Shown here in pieces: positions 49,974 through 61,486 of a DNA stretch of 64,000 bases (position 1 is its first letter; every line of letters starts with the position of its first letter). The stretch lies in assembly GCA_902614355.1 (NCBI GenBank), contig CACMKP010000004.1:24282-88281 (forward strand). The letters run 5' to 3'. The notes beneath the pieces were generated by a model. It was given only the letters and a program-made list of their open reading frames with translations, made no database searches and was not told the DNA's origin. Source of the DNA: an uncultured Pelagibacteraceae bacterium. Lineage in GTDB: Bacteria > Pseudomonadota > Alphaproteobacteria > Pelagibacterales > Pelagibacteraceae. Made by a program: the position numbers and the translations under genes.

Positions 49974-52640
49974 ATGGCAGACAAATCATTAAATGAAATA
50001 AGAAGCACGTTCTTAAAATACTTTGAAAAAAATGATCATAAGATTGTTGAGTCTAGTAATTTAGTGCCAAATAATGACCCAACACTAATGTTTGCTAATT
50101 CTGGAATGGTGCAATTTAAGAATGTATTTACTGGTTTAGAGAAAAGAGATTATCAAAGAGCAACCACTTCTCAAAAATGCGTAAGGGCAGGTGGTAAACA
50201 TAATGATTTAGAAAATGTTGGTTATACCCCAAGACACCATACTTTTTTTGAAATGCTAGGAAATTTTTCTTTTGGAGATTATTTCAAAGAAAGAGGAATA
50301 GAACTAGCATGGAATTTGATAACTAAAGACTTTGGCCTTGATAAAAATAGGCTTTATGTAACTGTTTTTCATGAGGATGACGAGGCTTTTAATTTTTGGA
50401 AGAAAATTGCAGGTTTTAATGATGATAAAATAATTAGAATTGCAACGTCAGATAATTTTTGGTCGATGGGTGAAACTGGGCCATGTGGTCCTTGCTCAGA
50501 AATATTTTACGACCATGGTGATCATTTAAAAGGAGGGTTGCCAGGAACTAAAGATCAAGATGGTGATCGTTTTATAGAAATTTGGAATTTAGTCTTTATG
50601 CAATATGAGCAAGTTTCAAAGGATAAAAGAATAGATTTACCAAAACCATCTGTCGATACAGGAATGGGATTAGAGAGAATTGCAGCTCTTTTACAAGGTA
50701 CACACGATAATTATCAAACTGATCATTTTAAGAAATTAATAAGTTCAATATCTGAAGTTACAAAAGTCAAACAAGAAGATAAAAATATATCGAGTTTTAG
50801 AGTAATTGCTGATCATTTAAGAGCAAGCTCATTTCTTTTAGCTGAAGGTGTTTTACCCTCAAATGAAGGTCGTGGATATGTTCTTAGAAGAATTATGAGA
50901 AGAGGGATGAGGCATTCTCATTTATTAGGATCCAAAGAGCCGATCTTTTTCAAAATTTTTGAGGCTCTAAAAAACGAAATGTCAGGAAACTATCCTGAAT
51001 TAGAAAGATCAGAGTCGTTAATAAAAGAAACATTAAAAATGGAGGAGGAAAAATTTTTAGTTTTACTTGATAGAGGAATTAAAATTTTAAACGATGAAAT
51101 TTCAAAAATAGATAAAGTCTTACCAGGAGATGTAGCGTTCAAATTATATGACACTTACGGTTTCCCATTAGATTTGACTGAAGATATTTTAAAAAATAAA
51201 TCATTAACAGTTGATCATAAAAAATTTGATCAACTAATGAAAAATAGTAAAGAACTTGCTAAAAAAAATTGGAAAGGCTCAGGTGATAGCTCAGAAGAAG
51301 CAATTTGGTTTTCAATCAAAGATAAAATTGGCCCAACTGAATTTTTAGGTTACGAGTCTAATCAATCAGAGGGAGTTATATTAAATTTGATCAAGGATAA
51401 TAGCGAAGTAAAATCATTATCCACTGGTGAAGAAGGAATGATAATAACTAATCAAACTCCTTTTTATGGTGAGTCCGGTGGACAACTTGGAGACAAAGGC
51501 ACAATAGTTTCAGGAAACTCGATTTTTGAGGTTGAGGATACACAGAAGAAACTTGGTAATTTATTTGTTCATTATGGTTCATTAAAAACAGGCTCAATAA
51601 AAGTGGGTGATGCTGTTGAATTAAAAATTGATATTGAAAGAAGAGCAAATCTAAAAGCTTATCATTCAGCAACGCATCTTCTTCATGAGTCTTTAAGACG
51701 AACACTTGGAAAACATGTTATGCAAAAAGGTTCACTTGTTGCACCAGATCGTTTGAGATTTGATTTTAGTCATATGAAACCAATTACAAATGAAGAGCTA
51801 GAAACAATTGATAAATTGGTAAATGAATATGTGAAAAATAATACTGAAGTAACCACTAGAATTATGACACCAAAAGCAGCTATTGAAAAAGGTGCTCTAG
51901 CATTTTTTGGAGAAAAGTATGGTGAGGAAGTAAGGGTGGTATCTATGGGCAAAGAAAAAGAAGCATATTTTTCAACAGAATTATGCGGCGGAACCCACGT
52001 TAAAAACACTGGTGATATTGGAAAATTTAAAACTGTAAGTCAGTCCTCTATAGCAGCAGGTGTTAGAAGAGTAGAAGCATTGAGAGACAAACAATTAGAT
52101 GAATATATAAAGAATAAAGAAAAGGCATCAACGCTTTCAATTCAGAAAGATGAGGAGACAATTAAAGAATTATCATCTCAAATAATAAAACTTGGTGGTA
52201 AACCAAATATAGAAAGTAAAGATCTTAAGGAACTTATCAAAAATCTTACAAGACAATTAGAACAACTTAATGTGAGTTCAGTCTTAAAAGATAAAACAAA
52301 AAATATTATCAATGATCAAAAAATTAAAGATATAAAAGTAAGATTTCAAAAAGTTATTGATCTACCACCAAAAGATTTAAGAAAACTTGTTGATAATGGA
52401 AAAAAAGAATTAGGTGATGGCATAATAATTGTATTTGCTACTAATGAGGATAAAGTTGGATTAGCTGTAGGTATAACAGAAAAATTAGTTGATAAATATG
52501 ATGCAGTTCAATTTGCAAAATTAGGTTCGGAGACTATTGGTGGCAAAGGTGGAGGTGGCAGAAAAGATTTCGCACAAGCTGGTGGTCAGGATCATAGTAA
52601 AATTGATGAAGCTTATGAAAAGATAAAGTCTTTAATTTAA
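49974..52640 (+). CDS. alaS: Alanyl-tRNA synthetase
   Basis: [59 protein letters not shown]. Confidence 0.98.
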   Translation: MADKSLNEIRSTFLKYFEKNDHKIVESSNLVPNNDPTLMFANSGMVQFKNVFTGLEKRDYQRATTSQKCVRAGGKHNDLENVGYTPRHHTFFEMLGNFSFGDYFKERGIELAWNLITKDFGLDKNRLYVTVFHEDDEAFNFWKKIAGFNDDKIIRIATSDNFWSMGETGPCGPCSEIFYDHGDHLKGGLPGTKDQDGDRFIEIWNLVFMQYEQVSKDKRIDLPKPSVDTGMGLERIAALLQGTHDNYQTDHFKKLISSISEVTKVKQEDKNISSFRVIADHLRASSFLLAEGVLPSNEGRGYVLRRIMRRGMRHSHLLGSKEPIFFKIFEALKNEMSGNYPELERSESLIKETLKMEEEKFLVLLDRGIKILNDEISKIDKVLPGDVAFKLYDTYGFPLDLTEDILKNKSLTVDHKKFDQLMKNSKELAKKNWKGSGDSSEEAIWFSIKDKIGPTEFLGYESNQSEGVILNLIKDNSEVKSLSTGEEGMIITNQTPFYGESGGQLGDKGTIVSGNSIFEVEDTQKKLGNLFVHYGSLKTGSIKVGDAVELKIDIERRANLKAYHSATHLLHESLRRTLGKHVMQKGSLVAPDRLRFDFSHMKPITNEELETIDKLVNEYVKNNTEVTTRIMTPKAAIEKGALAFFGEKYGEEVRVVSMGKEKEAYFSTELCGGTHVKNTGDIGKFKTVSQSSIAAGVRRVEALRDKQLDEYIKNKEKASTLSIQKDEETIKELSSQIIKLGGKPNIESKDLKELIKNLTRQLEQLNVSSVLKDKTKNIINDQKIKDIKVRFQKVIDLPPKDLRKLVDNGKKELGDGIIIVFATNEDKVGLAVGITEKLVDKYDAVQFAKLGSETIGGKGGGGRKDFAQAGGQDHSKIDEAYEKIKSLI

Positions 52641-53846
52641 TCTTTTTTTCAAATTACTATCAATTACATCCAAGAACTGATTAGTAGTCAAATACTTACT
52701 TGATGGTCCTATTAATATTGCAAGATCTTTAGTCATCGAACCATTTTCAACACATTCGACACAAACTTTTTCGATAGTATTAGCAAAATTTATAAGTTTA
52801 TCATTTCCATCTAATTTACCCCGATGAGCTAAGCCTCTAGTCCACGCAAATATAGATGCAATAGGGTTTGTGGATGTTTCTTTACCTTGTTGATGCATAC
52901 GATAATGTCTAGTGACAGTGCCATGAGCTGCTTCGGCCTCCATTACTTTACCATCTGGAGTTAATAATGTGCTAGTCATTAGACCTAAAGAACCATAGCC
53001 CTGGGCCATAGTATCAGACTGTACATCGCCATCGTAGTTTTTACATGCCCAGATATATTTACCACTCCATTTCATTGCACATGCAACCATGTCATCAATT
53101 AATCTGTGTTCGTATGTAATTTTAGCGTCATCAAATTTTTTCTTAAATTCTTTGTTGAATACTTCTTCAAAAATGTCCTTAAATCTTCCATCATACTTTT
53201 TTAGGATTGTATTCTTAGTTGATAAATATACTGGCCATTTTTTTATCAATCCGTAGCTGAAACAAGATCTAGCAAAATCCTCAATCGATTTATCTAAATT
53301 ATACATTGAAAGAGCAACTCCTGGCCCTGTAAAATTAAATACCTCATATTTGATTTCATCTTTGCCATCTTCAGAAGTCCATTTTACTTCCATTTTACCT
53401 TTGCCTGGTACTTTAAAGTCTGTAGCTCGATATTGATCTCCAAAAGCGTGTCTTCCAATAATTACAGGATCAGTCCAAGATGGAACAAGTTTTGGAATAT
53501 TTGAACAAATAATTGGCTCCCTAAAAACTGTGCCTCCAATAATATTTCTAATGGTACCGTTTGGAGATCTCCACATTTTTTTTAATTTGAATTCTTCTAC
53601 GCGAGCTTCATCAGGAGTGATTGTTGCACACTTAATTCCTACACCAACTTTCTTAATTGCATTTGCTGCATCAATAGTTATTTGATCATCTGAATTGTCT
53701 CTGCTTTTCATACCGAGATCGTAATAATCAATGCCCAAATCTATGTAGGGAAGAATTAATTTATTTTTGATAAATTCCCAGATTATTCTGGTCATTTCAT
53801 CACCATCTAACTCTACAACTGGGTTTTTTACCTTTATTTTGCTCAC
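52632..53846 (-). CDS. icd: NADP-dependent isocitrate dehydrogenase
   Basis: [68 protein letters not shown]. Confidence 0.97.
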   Translation of the reverse strand: MSKIKVKNPVVELDGDEMTRIIWEFIKNKLILPYIDLGIDYYDLGMKSRDNSDDQITIDAANAIKKVGVGIKCATITPDEARVEEFKLKKMWRSPNGTIRNIIGGTVFREPIICSNIPKLVPSWTDPVIIGRHAFGDQYRATDFKVPGKGKMEVKWTSEDGKDEIKYEVFNFTGPGVALSMYNLDKSIEDFARSCFSYGLIKKWPVYLSTKNTILKKYDGRFKDIFEEVFNKEFKKKFDDAKITYEHRLIDDMVACAMKWSGKYIWACKNYDGDVQSDTMAQGYGSLGLMTSTLLTPDGKVMEAEAAHGTVTRHYRMHQQGKETSTNPIASIFAWTRGLAHRGKLDGNDKLINFANTIEKVCVECVENGSMTKDLAILIGPSSKYLTTNQFLDVIDSNLKKRLN

Positions 53847-53915
53847 TTTATTTAACTATCTTAATAATTGAATTTCGCAATTTTATATACATATTAATGA
53901 AAAATTATCAAATAG

Positions 53916-54569
53916 ATGAATATGTTTAGCAAGATATTTCCAAAAATTCACGCTGAAGGGTATAAATTCCTAGTTATTGTAGGAATTATAACAATAATTT
54001 TTTATATTTTTAGCAGCTTCCTAGGTTTGCTTGGTTTAGTTCTAACTATTTGGGTTTACTATTTTTTTAGAGATCCAGATAGAATTATTATTAATGATGA
54101 CAATTATCTTGTAAGTCCCGCAGACGGAGAGGTGATTAAGGTTGAAGAGGTAGATGGCCCAAAAGAACTTGGTTTAGAAAATAAAAAATTTAAAAAAATT
54201 AGTATATTCATGAATGTTTTTGATTGTCATGTAAATAGAACTCCATGTAGTGGAAAAATTGAGGAAATTTTATATAAACCAGGAAAATTTGTAAATGCAT
54301 CTTTAGATAAAGCAAGCGAAGACAATGAGAGAAATTATTACAAAATTAAAGATATTCACGGTAATGATGTCGTTGTTGTTCAAATAGCAGGATTAGTTGC
54401 AAGGAGAATTGTTTGTGAGTCAAACAAGGATCAAGATTTAAAACAAGGTGATAGAATCGGAATGATAAGATTTGGAAGTAGAGCAGATGTGTATTATGAA
54501 AATTATGAACCCCTTGTTCAAATTGGTCAAACTTCTATAGCTGGAGAAACATTGCTAGCTAAAAAATAA
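53916..54569 (+). CDS. psd: Phosphatidylserine decarboxylase (short form)
   Basis: YFFRDPDR, SPADGEV, FMNVFDCHVNR, RFGSRADVY. Confidence 0.93.
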   Translation: MNMFSKIFPKIHAEGYKFLVIVGIITIIFYIFSSFLGLLGLVLTIWVYYFFRDPDRIIINDDNYLVSPADGEVIKVEEVDGPKELGLENKKFKKISIFMNVFDCHVNRTPCSGKIEEILYKPGKFVNASLDKASEDNERNYYKIKDIHGNDVVVVQIAGLVARRIVCESNKDQDLKQGDRIGMIRFGSRADVYYENYEPLVQIGQTSIAGETLLAKK

Positions 54570-55372
54570 TGGAACCGCAAAAAAAAAAATTTAAAATCGT
54601 AAGTGATAAAAAAAGTGCAAGAGTGATCTTGCCAAACATGTTAACTTTAATAGGAGTTTGCATTGGATTAACTTCTATAAGGTTTGCTTTAGATGGTAGA
54701 TTTGAATTAGCTATTGTAGCAATTATTATCGCAGCTTTAATAGATGGGCTAGATGGAAGAATAGCTAGATTAATTAAGGGAACATCAAAAGTTGGTAAAG
54801 AATTAGATTCTTTAACAGACATGATAAGTTTTGGAGTTGCACCTGCGTTTATCATGTTTTTTTGGAAACTAAATACACTTGGAAAATTTGGATGGTTATT
54901 ATGTTTAATATATGTAATTTGTGTTGCTTTAAGGCTCGCACGATTTAATGTTAATTCAGTTAGTGAGCCTTCGTGGAGAGATAATTTTTTTGAGGGTGTG
55001 CCATCTCCAGCTGGGGGAATTTTAGTGCTTACACCTTTAATTATAAGTTTAAGCGGATTTGAATTATACAAATTAAATTATGACATAGTCACACCGTTCT
55101 TTTTTATAATAACCTCTTTTCTATTGATAAGTAAATTTCCAACTTATTCTTTTAAAAAGATAGTTATTCCAAGAAGAACAACTATATTTCTATTATTTGG
55201 CATTGTTCTATTTTTTGGCTTGTTACTTATATACACATTTAATGTAATTGCATTGAGTGCTGTCATTTATGTATTATTGTTGCCTATAAGTTTCCTTCAT
55301 TATCAAAAAATTAAAAAGCAACATGAAAATGACAGAATTCAAGATGAAGATGATCTTGAAGATATACTTTAA
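54569..55372 (+). CDS. pssA: CDP-diacylglycerol--serine O-phosphatidyltransferase
   Basis: DGLDGRIARLIKGTSKVGKELDSLTDMISFGVAPA (CDP-alcohol phosphotransferase motif). Confidence 0.95.
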   Translation: MEPQKKKFKIVSDKKSARVILPNMLTLIGVCIGLTSIRFALDGRFELAIVAIIIAALIDGLDGRIARLIKGTSKVGKELDSLTDMISFGVAPAFIMFFWKLNTLGKFGWLLCLIYVICVALRLARFNVNSVSEPSWRDNFFEGVPSPAGGILVLTPLIISLSGFELYKLNYDIVTPFFFIITSFLLISKFPTYSFKKIVIPRRTTIFLLFGIVLFFGLLLIYTFNVIALSAVIYVLLLPISFLHYQKIKKQHENDRIQDEDDLEDIL

Positions 55373-56283
55373 TGAAAAAAAATGTAATTGTTTCATTAGC
55401 CGATGCTAATTATTTTCCTCTATTAGATGAGCTGATTAACTCTATAAAAAAATTTAAAGAAAGTGAAAACATAGCTATTTGTGTTTTAGATGCAGGATTA
55501 ACACAAGATCAAAAAGATTTATTGTCAAAAAAAGTAGATGAAATTAAAAAAGCAGATTGGGATATTGAAGTTCCAGAGTTTAAAGTAAAAGGTAAAGAAT
55601 GGTTAAAAAGTCAAGTCTCAAGGGCTTTTTTGCCGAAGTACTTCCCAAACTATAATAAATATTTATGGATTGATTGTGATGCTTGGGTAAATGATTGGGA
55701 GTGTGTAGAATTATATTTTAAAGCTTGTAACAATGGTAAATTAGGTATCACACAGACCCTTGGCCCTGGATACAAAATAATGTCAAAAGTTAATTGGCTA
55801 TTTGGAAAATTAGCTATTATTAAATCACAAAATTTCAAACATGCAGTGAAATCTAAAATACCATATGATAAAGCGAGAAAATTAGCCTTTGCACCGCATA
55901 TAAACATTGGTGTTTTTTCTTTGGAAAAAAATTCTTCAGGTTGGGAAAGTTGGCAAAACAATCTTAAACAAACCTTAAAAGCAGGAAATATTTTTGGCTC
56001 TGAGGGATTAGCAATTAATATGTCAGTATATATTGATGATTTAGCCACAGAATTTTTACCACTTAATTGTAATTGGATTGCTAGCAATCTACTGCCAAAA
56101 TATGATGAAATTAATAATACTTTCGTTGAACCATACTTGCCCAATTATAAAATAGGTATAATGCACCTTGCAGCTGGTATTTGGAAAGATGGTAAGGACA
56201 TGAGGATAAATAAAAGTGTTGAAATAGAGATTGAAACACTAAGTGATAATAAAGTTATTAAAAGCTTAAGGTATAATAATTAA
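55372..56283 (+). CDS. GT8-like glycosyltransferase (GT-A fold)
   Basis: YFPNYNKYLWIDCDAWVNDW (DxD-like), HINIGVFSLEK; MHLAAGIWKDG. Confidence 0.6.
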   Translation: MKKNVIVSLADANYFPLLDELINSIKKFKESENIAICVLDAGLTQDQKDLLSKKVDEIKKADWDIEVPEFKVKGKEWLKSQVSRAFLPKYFPNYNKYLWIDCDAWVNDWECVELYFKACNNGKLGITQTLGPGYKIMSKVNWLFGKLAIIKSQNFKHAVKSKIPYDKARKLAFAPHINIGVFSLEKNSSGWESWQNNLKQTLKAGNIFGSEGLAINMSVYIDDLATEFLPLNCNWIASNLLPKYDEINNTFVEPYLPNYKIGIMHLAAGIWKDGKDMRINKSVEIEIETLSDNKVIKSLRYNN

Positions 56284-56895
56284 TTGAAAAAAAATAAAAT
56301 TTCTAAAAACTGGATCAATAGACAAAAGAGAGATATTTATGTACGCCAGTCAAAAGTCGACGGTTATAGAGCGCGGTCAGCATATAAATTAATTGAAATA
56401 GACAAAAAATTTAAGATCTTCAAGAACGGATTGTTTATTTTAGATATTGGTGCAGCACCCGGAAGCTGGTCTCAATATGCCTCAAAAACAATAAAAAATG
56501 GTAAAATAATATCAATTGATTTAAAAGATATGTCGCCAATAAATAATGGAATTCATATTAAAGGTGATTTTACAGAGCCCAATATTCAAGAAAAAATTAA
56601 AGAAAATTTAACAAAAGAATTTGATGTAGTCATGTCTGATATGGCTGTAAATACTACTGGCGTAAAGAATCTTGATTCAATTCAAACTGGAGAATTATGT
56701 AAAGAGGCAATGAAATTTTCAAGAAAAGTAATTTCATCAAAGGGTTATTTTATCTCAAAAATTTTTATGGGTGGCACCTTTAATGAAATTGTCGCACTTG
56801 GAAAGAAAATATTTAGAGAAGTTAAGGTTTTTAAACCTTTATCAAGTCGAAAAGAATCTAAAGAAAGTTTTATAGTTTGTAAAAAAATTAGATAG
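56284..56895 (+). CDS. rlmE: 23S rRNA (uridine-2'-O)-methyltransferase RlmE (FtsJ/RrmJ)
   Basis: RSAYKLIEIDKKF, LDIGAAPGSWSQYA, DVVMSDMAVNTTG, SSRKESKESFIVCK. TTG start. Confidence 0.94.
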   Translation: MKKNKISKNWINRQKRDIYVRQSKVDGYRARSAYKLIEIDKKFKIFKNGLFILDIGAAPGSWSQYASKTIKNGKIISIDLKDMSPINNGIHIKGDFTEPNIQEKIKENLTKEFDVVMSDMAVNTTGVKNLDSIQTGELCKEAMKFSRKVISSKGYFISKIFMGGTFNEIVALGKKIFREVKVFKPLSSRKESKESFIVCKKIR

Positions 56896-56926
56896 CTACT
56901 TTTATATTTTAAGGAATCATATATAA

Positions 56927-58009
56927 ATGATTATGGATCCTATAAAAGAAGCTCTTACCTTTGATGATGTTACGCTAGCTCCGAAATATTCCAACATACT
57001 TCCGTCAGAAGTTGATACCAGTATTATATTAACTAAATTTCTTAAACTAAAAATTCCGTTACTAACTTCAGCAATGGATACTGTGACTGAGAGCAAAATG
57101 GCAATTGCTATAGCTAAAGCAGGAGGTATTGGCATTATCCATCGTAATTTAAATATAAAAAAACAAGTTGAGGAAATAAAAAAAGTTAAAAAAAAAAAAT
57201 TATTAGTTGGGGCTGCCGTAGGTGTTGGGTCGAATGAACTTGCTAGGGCAAAAGCAATATTAAAAGAAGGCATAAACATGATAGTTGTGGATACTGCACA
57301 CGGACATACAAAAAAAGTTTCGGAGATGATTAAGTTTATTAAAAAAGAAAAAAATTTAAAAACTGCACTTTGTGCTGGAAACATTGCAACAGCAGAAGCA
57401 GCAAGATACCTAAATAAATTAGGGGTTGATATAATTAAAGTAGGAATAGGACCTGGCTCTATTTGTACTACAAGATTGGTTGCAGGCATTGGAGTTCCTC
57501 AATTAACTGCAATTCTAAATGTTAGAAATGCTATTAAAAAGAGCAAAGTTAAAATAATATCTGACGGAGGTATTAAGTATTCTGGAGATTTGGCGAAAGC
57601 ATTTGCTGCTGGAGCAGATGCAGTCATGATTGGGTCTTTGTTTGCAGGTACTGATGAAACACCAGGCAAACTTATTAAAAAAAATGGAAAGTTATTTAAA
57701 AGCTTTAGAGGCATGGGATCTGTTGGAGCGATGAATAAAGGGTCTGCAGATAGATACTTTCAATCTAAACAAAAAGATAATTCTAAATATGTTCCTGAGG
57801 GAGTCGAGGGTCTTGCTAAATATAAAGGGAAAGTAAATAAGGTTATCTTTAAATTAGTAGGTGGCTTAAGATCATCTATGGGGTATCTTGGATCTAAACA
57901 AATTAAATACTTAAGGAAAAAACCTCGATTTGTAAAAATTACAAAAGCTGGATTTTATGAAAGTATGGTACATAATGTCGATATTGTTAAAGACGAAAAT
58001 AGATACTAA
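56927..58009 (+). CDS. guaB: IMP dehydrogenase lacking the CBS (Bateman) domain pair
   Basis: [32 protein letters not shown] catalytic loop, [21 protein letters not shown]. Only 360 aa; [15 protein letters not shown] joins [11 protein letters not shown] directly. Confidence 0.95.
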   Translation: MIMDPIKEALTFDDVTLAPKYSNILPSEVDTSIILTKFLKLKIPLLTSAMDTVTESKMAIAIAKAGGIGIIHRNLNIKKQVEEIKKVKKKKLLVGAAVGVGSNELARAKAILKEGINMIVVDTAHGHTKKVSEMIKFIKKEKNLKTALCAGNIATAEAARYLNKLGVDIIKVGIGPGSICTTRLVAGIGVPQLTAILNVRNAIKKSKVKIISDGGIKYSGDLAKAFAAGADAVMIGSLFAGTDETPGKLIKKNGKLFKSFRGMGSVGAMNKGSADRYFQSKQKDNSKYVPEGVEGLAKYKGKVNKVIFKLVGGLRSSMGYLGSKQIKYLRKKPRFVKITKAGFYESMVHNVDIVKDENRY

Positions 58010-58446
58010 TGAAAAATATTTTTAAAAAAACTTTATTTATATATTTTCTTACAAACATATTTGTTAGTTCATTTGCAAGTGAGAATTTTTTTGCTAAAGG
58101 TTTGGCTCTTTATGAAAATAAAAAATTCGATGACGCGAAGTTTATGTTTGAAAGAAGTATTGTTTTTAATCCAAAAGACTCAAATTCGTATTTATATTTA
58201 GCTAAAATTTACAACGTCAAAGAAGACCAAGGTAAAGAAGAGAAAAATTTAGATGCTACTTTATTAATAGATCCAAATAATGAAGAAGCCATTTTAATGC
58301 TAATGAAAATAGGGTTGGAAAAATCAAATTATTCCCAGGTCAAAGATTTATCAAAAACATTTTCTGAGGTTTGTAAAAGTTTATGCAGTGAGAATAAAAA
58401 AATTTTAGAGACACTTGGTAATCTAGAGCCAAAAAATGACTCTTGA
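58009..58446 (+). CDS. Small secreted/periplasmic TPR protein
   Basis: Signal-like N-terminus and TPR repeats ([40 protein letters not shown]). Confidence 0.7.
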   Translation: MKNIFKKTLFIYFLTNIFVSSFASENFFAKGLALYENKKFDDAKFMFERSIVFNPKDSNSYLYLAKIYNVKEDQGKEEKNLDATLLIDPNNEEAILMLMKIGLEKSNYSQVKDLSKTFSEVCKSLCSENKKILETLGNLEPKNDS

Positions 58447-59998
58447 TAAAGGTCTTAATAAAATTTTAATTATTGATTTTGGTTCACAGTTTACCCAATT
58501 GATCGCAAGAAGAATAAGAGAGTTTGGTGTATTTTCAGAAATCATTAGTCATAAAAAAATAAAGAATAAAGATATAAACGAAAAGATTAAAGGAATAATT
58601 TTATCAGGTGGACCTCTAAACGTTTATGATATTAAGAAATACTCATTTGATAAAAATATTATTGAAAATGAAATACCAGTACTCGGTATCTGCTTTGGCC
58701 ATCAAATTTTATCTAAGATAAAAGGTGGAAAAGTAAAACAATCAAAACATAGGGAATTCGGTTTAGCTAATATTATTAAAAAAAATAATAGTCTGTTAAT
58801 AAAAGATTATTTTAAAAATAGAAAATATGTGAAAGTTTGGATGAGCCATGCTGATCAAGTCTCCAGATTACCAAAAAATTTCAGAGTTATTGCATCTAGT
58901 CAAAATTCAAAATTTGCAATCGTGGAAAACAGCCTAAAAAGAATTTATGGAGTACAATTTCATCCCGAGGTAACTCACACAGAAAATGGTAAAATAATAA
59001 TTAAAAACTTCATTTTTTCAATTTGTAAGATTAAAAAGAATTGGTCAGTAAAAAACCAAAAAAATAAATTAATAAAAGAAATAAGAAATGAAGTTGGCAA
59101 AAATAAAGTAATATGTGCTTTGTCTGGAGGGGTGGATAGCAGCGTAGTTGCGCAATTAATAAACAAAGCAATAGGAAAAAAACTATACTGTATTTTTGTA
59201 AATACAGGTCTTTTAAGAAAAAATGAGGAAAAACAAGTAGTTAACACGTTCAAAAAGAGATTAAAAATTAATCTAATTTATGTAAATGCTGAAAAAGAGT
59301 TTTTGAGAAAACTTAAAAATATTTCAGATCCAGAAAAAAAGAGAAAAATAATAGGAAATCTTTTTATAAAAATTTTTGAAAGATATGCCAAGAAAATTAA
59401 AAACGTAAGATTTTTAGCTCAAGGAACTCTTTATCCAGACTTAATTGAGAGTAAATCTGTTACAGGCAGCCAAACATCTAAAATTAAATCACATCATAAT
59501 GTAGGTGGCCTTCCAAAAAAAATGAAACTGAAATTAGTAGAGCCCTTAAGATTTTTATTTAAGGATGAAGTGAGAAAACTAGGTTTAGATCTAAATTTAA
59601 ATAAAGAAATTATCTCTAGACATCCTTTTCCTGGACCCGGTTTAGCAATAAGAATGCCAGGAAAAATAACAAAAGAAAAAATTAAAATTTTAAAGGAAGC
59701 TGATCATTATTTTATTACTGCTTTAAAAGAACATGGTTTTTATGATAAAATTTGGCAAGCTTATGCTGCCTTACTTCCCGTTAAAACTGTAGGTGTTATG
59801 GGAGATAACAGAACTTACGAATATTTGTGTCTATTGAGAGCTATAACCTCTGAGGATGGTATGACAGCAGATTTTTATGAATTTAAAAAACCTTTTATTC
59901 AAATGATTTCAAATAAAATTGTAAATAGTATAAGAGGTATAAATAGGGTAGTTTATGACGTTACATCTAAGCCGCCAAGTACAATTGAGCTTGAATGA
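58436..59998 (+). CDS. guaA: GMP synthase (glutamine-hydrolysing)
   Basis: [53 protein letters not shown]-terminal PPSTIELE. Confidence 0.98.
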   Translation: MTLDKGLNKILIIDFGSQFTQLIARRIREFGVFSEIISHKKIKNKDINEKIKGIILSGGPLNVYDIKKYSFDKNIIENEIPVLGICFGHQILSKIKGGKVKQSKHREFGLANIIKKNNSLLIKDYFKNRKYVKVWMSHADQVSRLPKNFRVIASSQNSKFAIVENSLKRIYGVQFHPEVTHTENGKIIIKNFIFSICKIKKNWSVKNQKNKLIKEIRNEVGKNKVICALSGGVDSSVVAQLINKAIGKKLYCIFVNTGLLRKNEEKQVVNTFKKRLKINLIYVNAEKEFLRKLKNISDPEKKRKIIGNLFIKIFERYAKKIKNVRFLAQGTLYPDLIESKSVTGSQTSKIKSHHNVGGLPKKMKLKLVEPLRFLFKDEVRKLGLDLNLNKEIISRHPFPGPGLAIRMPGKITKEKIKILKEADHYFITALKEHGFYDKIWQAYAALLPVKTVGVMGDNRTYEYLCLLRAITSEDGMTADFYEFKKPFIQMISNKIVNSIRGINRVVYDVTSKPPSTIELE

Positions 59999-60765
59999 AA
60001 AAAATTAAAAACATTGTCGATAAAAAAAATAAATCAAAAATTGTATGTCTTACAGCTTATTCAAAAAATATCGCTGAAGAAGTTGATAAATATGTTGATA
60101 TTGTTTTAGTTGGAGACTCCTTAGGCTCTGTTTTATATAATTATTCTTCAACAAAAAAAGTCACTTTAACAGAAATGATCAATCACTCTAAGAGTGTTAG
60201 ATTGGGTATCAAAAAAAGTTTAATGGTTGTTGATATGCCTTTCAAAACTTACAGCACAAAGTCTCTAGCATTAAGGAATGCCAAGAAAATTATAAAAGAG
60301 ACCAAATGTGATGCAGTAAAATTAGAAGGTGGCAAAAGGGTTATCAAACAAATACAGTTTTTAATAAAAAACAAAATCCCAGTTATGGGTCATATTGGTT
60401 TGCTCCCCCAATCAACAAAAAAATTTAAATCTAAGGGAAAAACTAATAGAGAAATAAAGCACTTAATAAGTGATGCAATGCTACTTCAAAAGAGTGGAGT
60501 ATTTGCAATTGTTTTAGAGTGTGTAAAAACCGAAATTGCAAAACTCATTTCCAAAAAAATAAGTATTCCAACTATAGGCATTGGTTCGTCTGTGTATTGT
60601 GATGGGCAAGTTTTGGTGACTGATGATTTAATTGGATTAAATCATACTAATATTAAATTTGTCAAAAGATTTTCCAATGTTAAAAAGTATATTAATGATG
60701 GTATTAAAAAATATGCCTCAGATGTAAGAAAAAAAAAATATCCTACAAAAAAACACTCTTATTAG
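59995..60765 (+). CDS. panB: 3-methyl-2-oxobutanoate hydroxymethyltransferase
   Basis: [55 protein letters not shown]. Confidence 0.94.
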   Translation: MKKIKNIVDKKNKSKIVCLTAYSKNIAEEVDKYVDIVLVGDSLGSVLYNYSSTKKVTLTEMINHSKSVRLGIKKSLMVVDMPFKTYSTKSLALRNAKKIIKETKCDAVKLEGGKRVIKQIQFLIKNKIPVMGHIGLLPQSTKKFKSKGKTNREIKHLISDAMLLQKSGVFAIVLECVKTEIAKLISKKISIPTIGIGSSVYCDGQVLVTDDLIGLNHTNIKFVKRFSNVKKYINDGIKKYASDVRKKKYPTKKHSY

Positions 60766-61373
60766 AAATATTTTTTAAATTCTTCATTTATAGACAATAT
60801 ATCTAGATCAACTAGACCACCAATTACTAGTTGAAGAGCAACAAGTAAGATAAACCCTAAACCCACATAGGCAATCCATAAATGTTTTTGAATATAGTTA
60901 GCAAGATAGGTTGCCATAGCACCTGTAAGCACAACTGATAATACAAGACCAAAAATCATAAAACCAAAATTACCCTTTGCTGCCCCAACAACTCCAATTA
61001 CGTTATCAAAACTTATCGTAATATCAGCAAATAAAACTTTATATACACTTTGAATATATGAGGGCTCTTTTGATTTTTTAGTTGGAGATTTAACTTTTTT
61101 AATCTCAAAAAGATCTTTTCTTAAATCATTAACAATCCAAATCAGGAGTAAACCACCTAGGATTTTTATAAAATAAAATTCAAATAAATAGGTGGCAAAT
61201 AATGCAAAAACAATTTTAAAAATTAATGCTCCAGCTACACCCCATAAAATAATTTGTCTTCTATTTTTAGGCGCAAAATTAGCTGCAATCAATCCAATGA
61301 TGATTGCATTATCTGCTGCCAAGATTATATCAATGAAAATAATCTGAACTAATATGAGTGCTTCTTCTAACAA
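60762..61373 (-). CDS. TerC-family (YjbE-like) integral membrane protein
   Basis: IDIILAADNAIIIGLIAA and ADITISFDNVIGVVGAA duplicated TerC motifs. Confidence 0.87.
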   Translation of the reverse strand: MLEEALILVQIIFIDIILAADNAIIIGLIAANFAPKNRRQIILWGVAGALIFKIVFALFATYLFEFYFIKILGGLLLIWIVNDLRKDLFEIKKVKSPTKKSKEPSYIQSVYKVLFADITISFDNVIGVVGAAKGNFGFMIFGLVLSVVLTGAMATYLANYIQKHLWIAYVGLGFILLVALQLVIGGLVDLDILSINEEFKKYF

Positions 61374-61486
61374 AGTAAGCTCATAGTATTAGATATTTTA
61401 AATTATTCAATTAAAAGTAGTATAATTTTTTTATTGATAATTATTTTAATACATAATGAAATGCCTTTAAAAAAAATGGAGGATAA

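Noticed and set aside
54559-55071. 170-aa antisense ORF over pssA
   Set aside because: Lies opposite a strongly supported CDS; no family motif and no independent start signal.
55650-56144. 164-aa antisense ORF over the GT8-like gene
   Set aside because: Same shadow-ORF pattern; the plus-strand gene has better motif and operon support.
56917-57489. 190-aa antisense ORF over guaB
   Set aside because: Shadow ORF opposite a clearly coding gene; low-complexity hydrophobic translation with no recognisable domain.
59995-60765. panB without panC in the window as evidence of an incomplete pantothenate pathway
   Set aside because: panC and other pathway genes may lie elsewhere; the window alone cannot show absence.
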